A stretch of DNA of 7,776 nt from assembly GCA_020442965.1 (NCBI GenBank), contig JAGRJB010000305.1, forward strand, positions 1 through 7,776. The letters run 5' to 3'. The position numbers and the translations under genes were made by a program. The notes under the pieces are model-generated. The model was given only the letters and a program-made list of their open reading frames with translations, searched no databases and was not told the origin of the DNA. Positions 6,818 through 7,776 of the stretch are shown here, piece by piece. The DNA is from Pseudomonadales bacterium (GTDB lineage Bacteria > Pseudomonadota > Gammaproteobacteria > Steroidobacterales > Steroidobacteraceae). Position 1 is the first letter of the stretch, and each line of letters starts with the position of its first letter.

Positions 6818-7776
6818 TCAGGCGGCGCGTGCGACGGCCTGGAGTGAATCGGCGAGAGCGCGGGCGTACGCAGCGATATCGGCGGCAGTCTTGGTTTCGG
6901 TGGCGCAGACGAGTAACGCCTGGCCCAGCTCCGGGTAGTGCGGCGACAAATCGTAGCCGCCGATCACCCCACGTTCGCCAAGCTGCTGCAACACGGGACC
7001 AACCGGCCGATCGAGCAGCAGCACCACTTCATGAAATCGCGGCGCGCTGAATGCCACGCGCACGCCCGGCACCTTGCCAACAGCAGCTACCAGATCGTTC
7101 GTGCGCTGATGCGCCGCGGCTGCCACTCGCCGTAGTCCTTCGGGCCCCAGCAACGACATGTAGATTGTCGCAGCCGTAACCAGTAGCCCCTGATTGGTGC
7201 AAATATTGGAAGTCGCCTTGCCGCGGCGGATATGCTGCTCGCGCGCCTGCAGCGTCAAGGTGAACCCCGTCTTGCCAGCGGTGTCGACTGTACGGCCGAC
7301 AATGCGCCCTGGCATCTGGCGCACGTAGTCCATGCGAGTCGTCAGGAATCCCGCATAGGGGCCACCCGATGACAGCGGTACACCCATTGGCTGGCAATCG
7401 CCGACCACAATGTCGGCGCCACGCTCGCCCCACTCGCCGGGCGGCTTCAGGATTGCGAGCGACGTGGGATTCACTGACGCAATGACGAAGATGCCGTTGG
7501 CATGTGCCCAATCGGTGAGCGCATCGACATCCTCCAGCACACCAAAGAAGTTAGGCTGTTGGATCACGAGAGCGGTGACATCTTCGCCCGCATATTGGCC
7601 GAGACTCTCTACATTTATACGGCCGGTGTCACGAACGTACGGAATTTCCTCGAACCGCAGGCCCTGATTGCCGGCGGTCGCCAACGCGACCTTGCGGTAG
7701 TTAGGGTGAACGCTGGTCGGCATCAGAACGCGCTGCGCCTTGGATTTGCGGTGGGCGCGCACCGCCATCAGCGCCG
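6818..7776 (-). CDS. gcvPA: Glycine dehydrogenase (decarboxylating) subunit 1, P-protein alpha (5' end outside window)
   Basis: GcvPA is the partner subunit that forms the P-protein heteromer with GcvPB; it has the same fold but no PLP lysine. The window holds the C-terminal 318 residues. The frame is open to the edge, so the ATG at 7768 is internal ([10 protein letters not shown] is a mid-protein helix in the family), and roughly the first 130 residues are missing compared with the usual length near 450. Visible landmarks, counted from that internal Met, are [13 protein letters not shown] (68-80), [19 protein letters not shown] (123-141), [10 protein letters not shown] (153-162), the stretch ending in [19 protein letters not shown] (173-191) and the closing [15 protein letters not shown]. 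The TGA is at 6820-6818. Split gcvP genes usually follow gcvT and gcvH, which would then lie beyond the right edge; this is inference. Confidence 0.95.
   Translation of the reverse strand, partial: ALMAVRAHRKSKAQRVLMPTSVHPNYRKVALATAGNQGLRFEEIPYVRDTGRINVESLGQYAGEDVTALVIQQPNFFGVLEDVDALTDWAHANGIFVIASVNPTSLAILKPPGEWGERGADIVVGDCQPMGVPLSSGGPYAGFLTTRMDYVRQMPGRIVGRTVDTAGKTGFTLTLQAREQHIRRGKATSNICTNQGLLVTAATIYMSLLGPEGLRRVAAAAHQRTNDLVAAVGKVPGVRVAFSAPRFHEVVLLLDRPVGPVLQQLGERGVIGGYDLSPHYPELGQALLVCATETKTAADIAAYARALADSLQAVARAA

Noticed and set aside
1..7776. Mobile elements, CRISPR arrays, tRNA/rRNA genes or riboswitches
   Set aside because: The window is filled by six core-type genes with gaps of at most 25 bases. 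I saw no transposase-like frame, regularly spaced repeat or RNA-gene signature; in particular no glycine riboswitch is visible, though one could lie upstream of the operon beyond the right edge.

Overview
The window reads as an ordinary, GC-rich chromosomal segment of a Gram-negative proteobacterium. The base composition, the periplasm-directed HtrA-type protease, the proteobacterial DgkA and the two-gene glycine decarboxylase suggest a gammaproteobacterium outside the enteric group. That placement is inference from gene content; no marker in the window fixes the genus.

Six genes lie head to tail on the minus strand and fill almost the whole window. In transcription order (high to low coordinates) they are: gcvPA (5' end outside the window), gcvPB, dgkA, an adenosine-kinase-like PfkB kinase, a large secreted double serine protease with four PDZ domains, and a Sua5-type tRNA threonylcarbamoyl-adenylate synthase. 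Gaps are 25, -4, 15, 13 and 23 bases, so there is little room for separate promoters or terminators between genes, and one polycistronic transcript is the simplest reading. At the low-coordinate edge the last gene meets what may be the tail of a plus-strand gene, the two stop codons sharing the palindrome CTAG. No stretch above 300 bases lacks a gene. I saw no RNA gene, insertion sequence, CRISPR array, riboswitch or attachment site.

The genes do not form one pathway. GcvPA and GcvPB together make the P-protein of the glycine cleavage system. DgkA recycles diacylglycerol at the inner membrane. The kinase phosphorylates a nucleoside or sugar not identified here. The protease acts in the periplasm. 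Sua5 makes the precursor of t6A37 in tRNA.

The most notable item is the protease at 1063-3924. It is an internal tandem duplication, [trypsin-like domain - PDZ - PDZ] twice, with a repeat period of about 463 residues. The first copy keeps the His-Asp-Ser triad; in the second all three positions are replaced (Asn, Asn and, by ungapped alignment, Tyr). This is the layout known from yeast Nma111/Ynm3 and plant DEG7, here in a bacterium with a signal peptide and a lone cysteine pair in the linker between halves. I see no convincing evidence of an undescribed multi-gene system.
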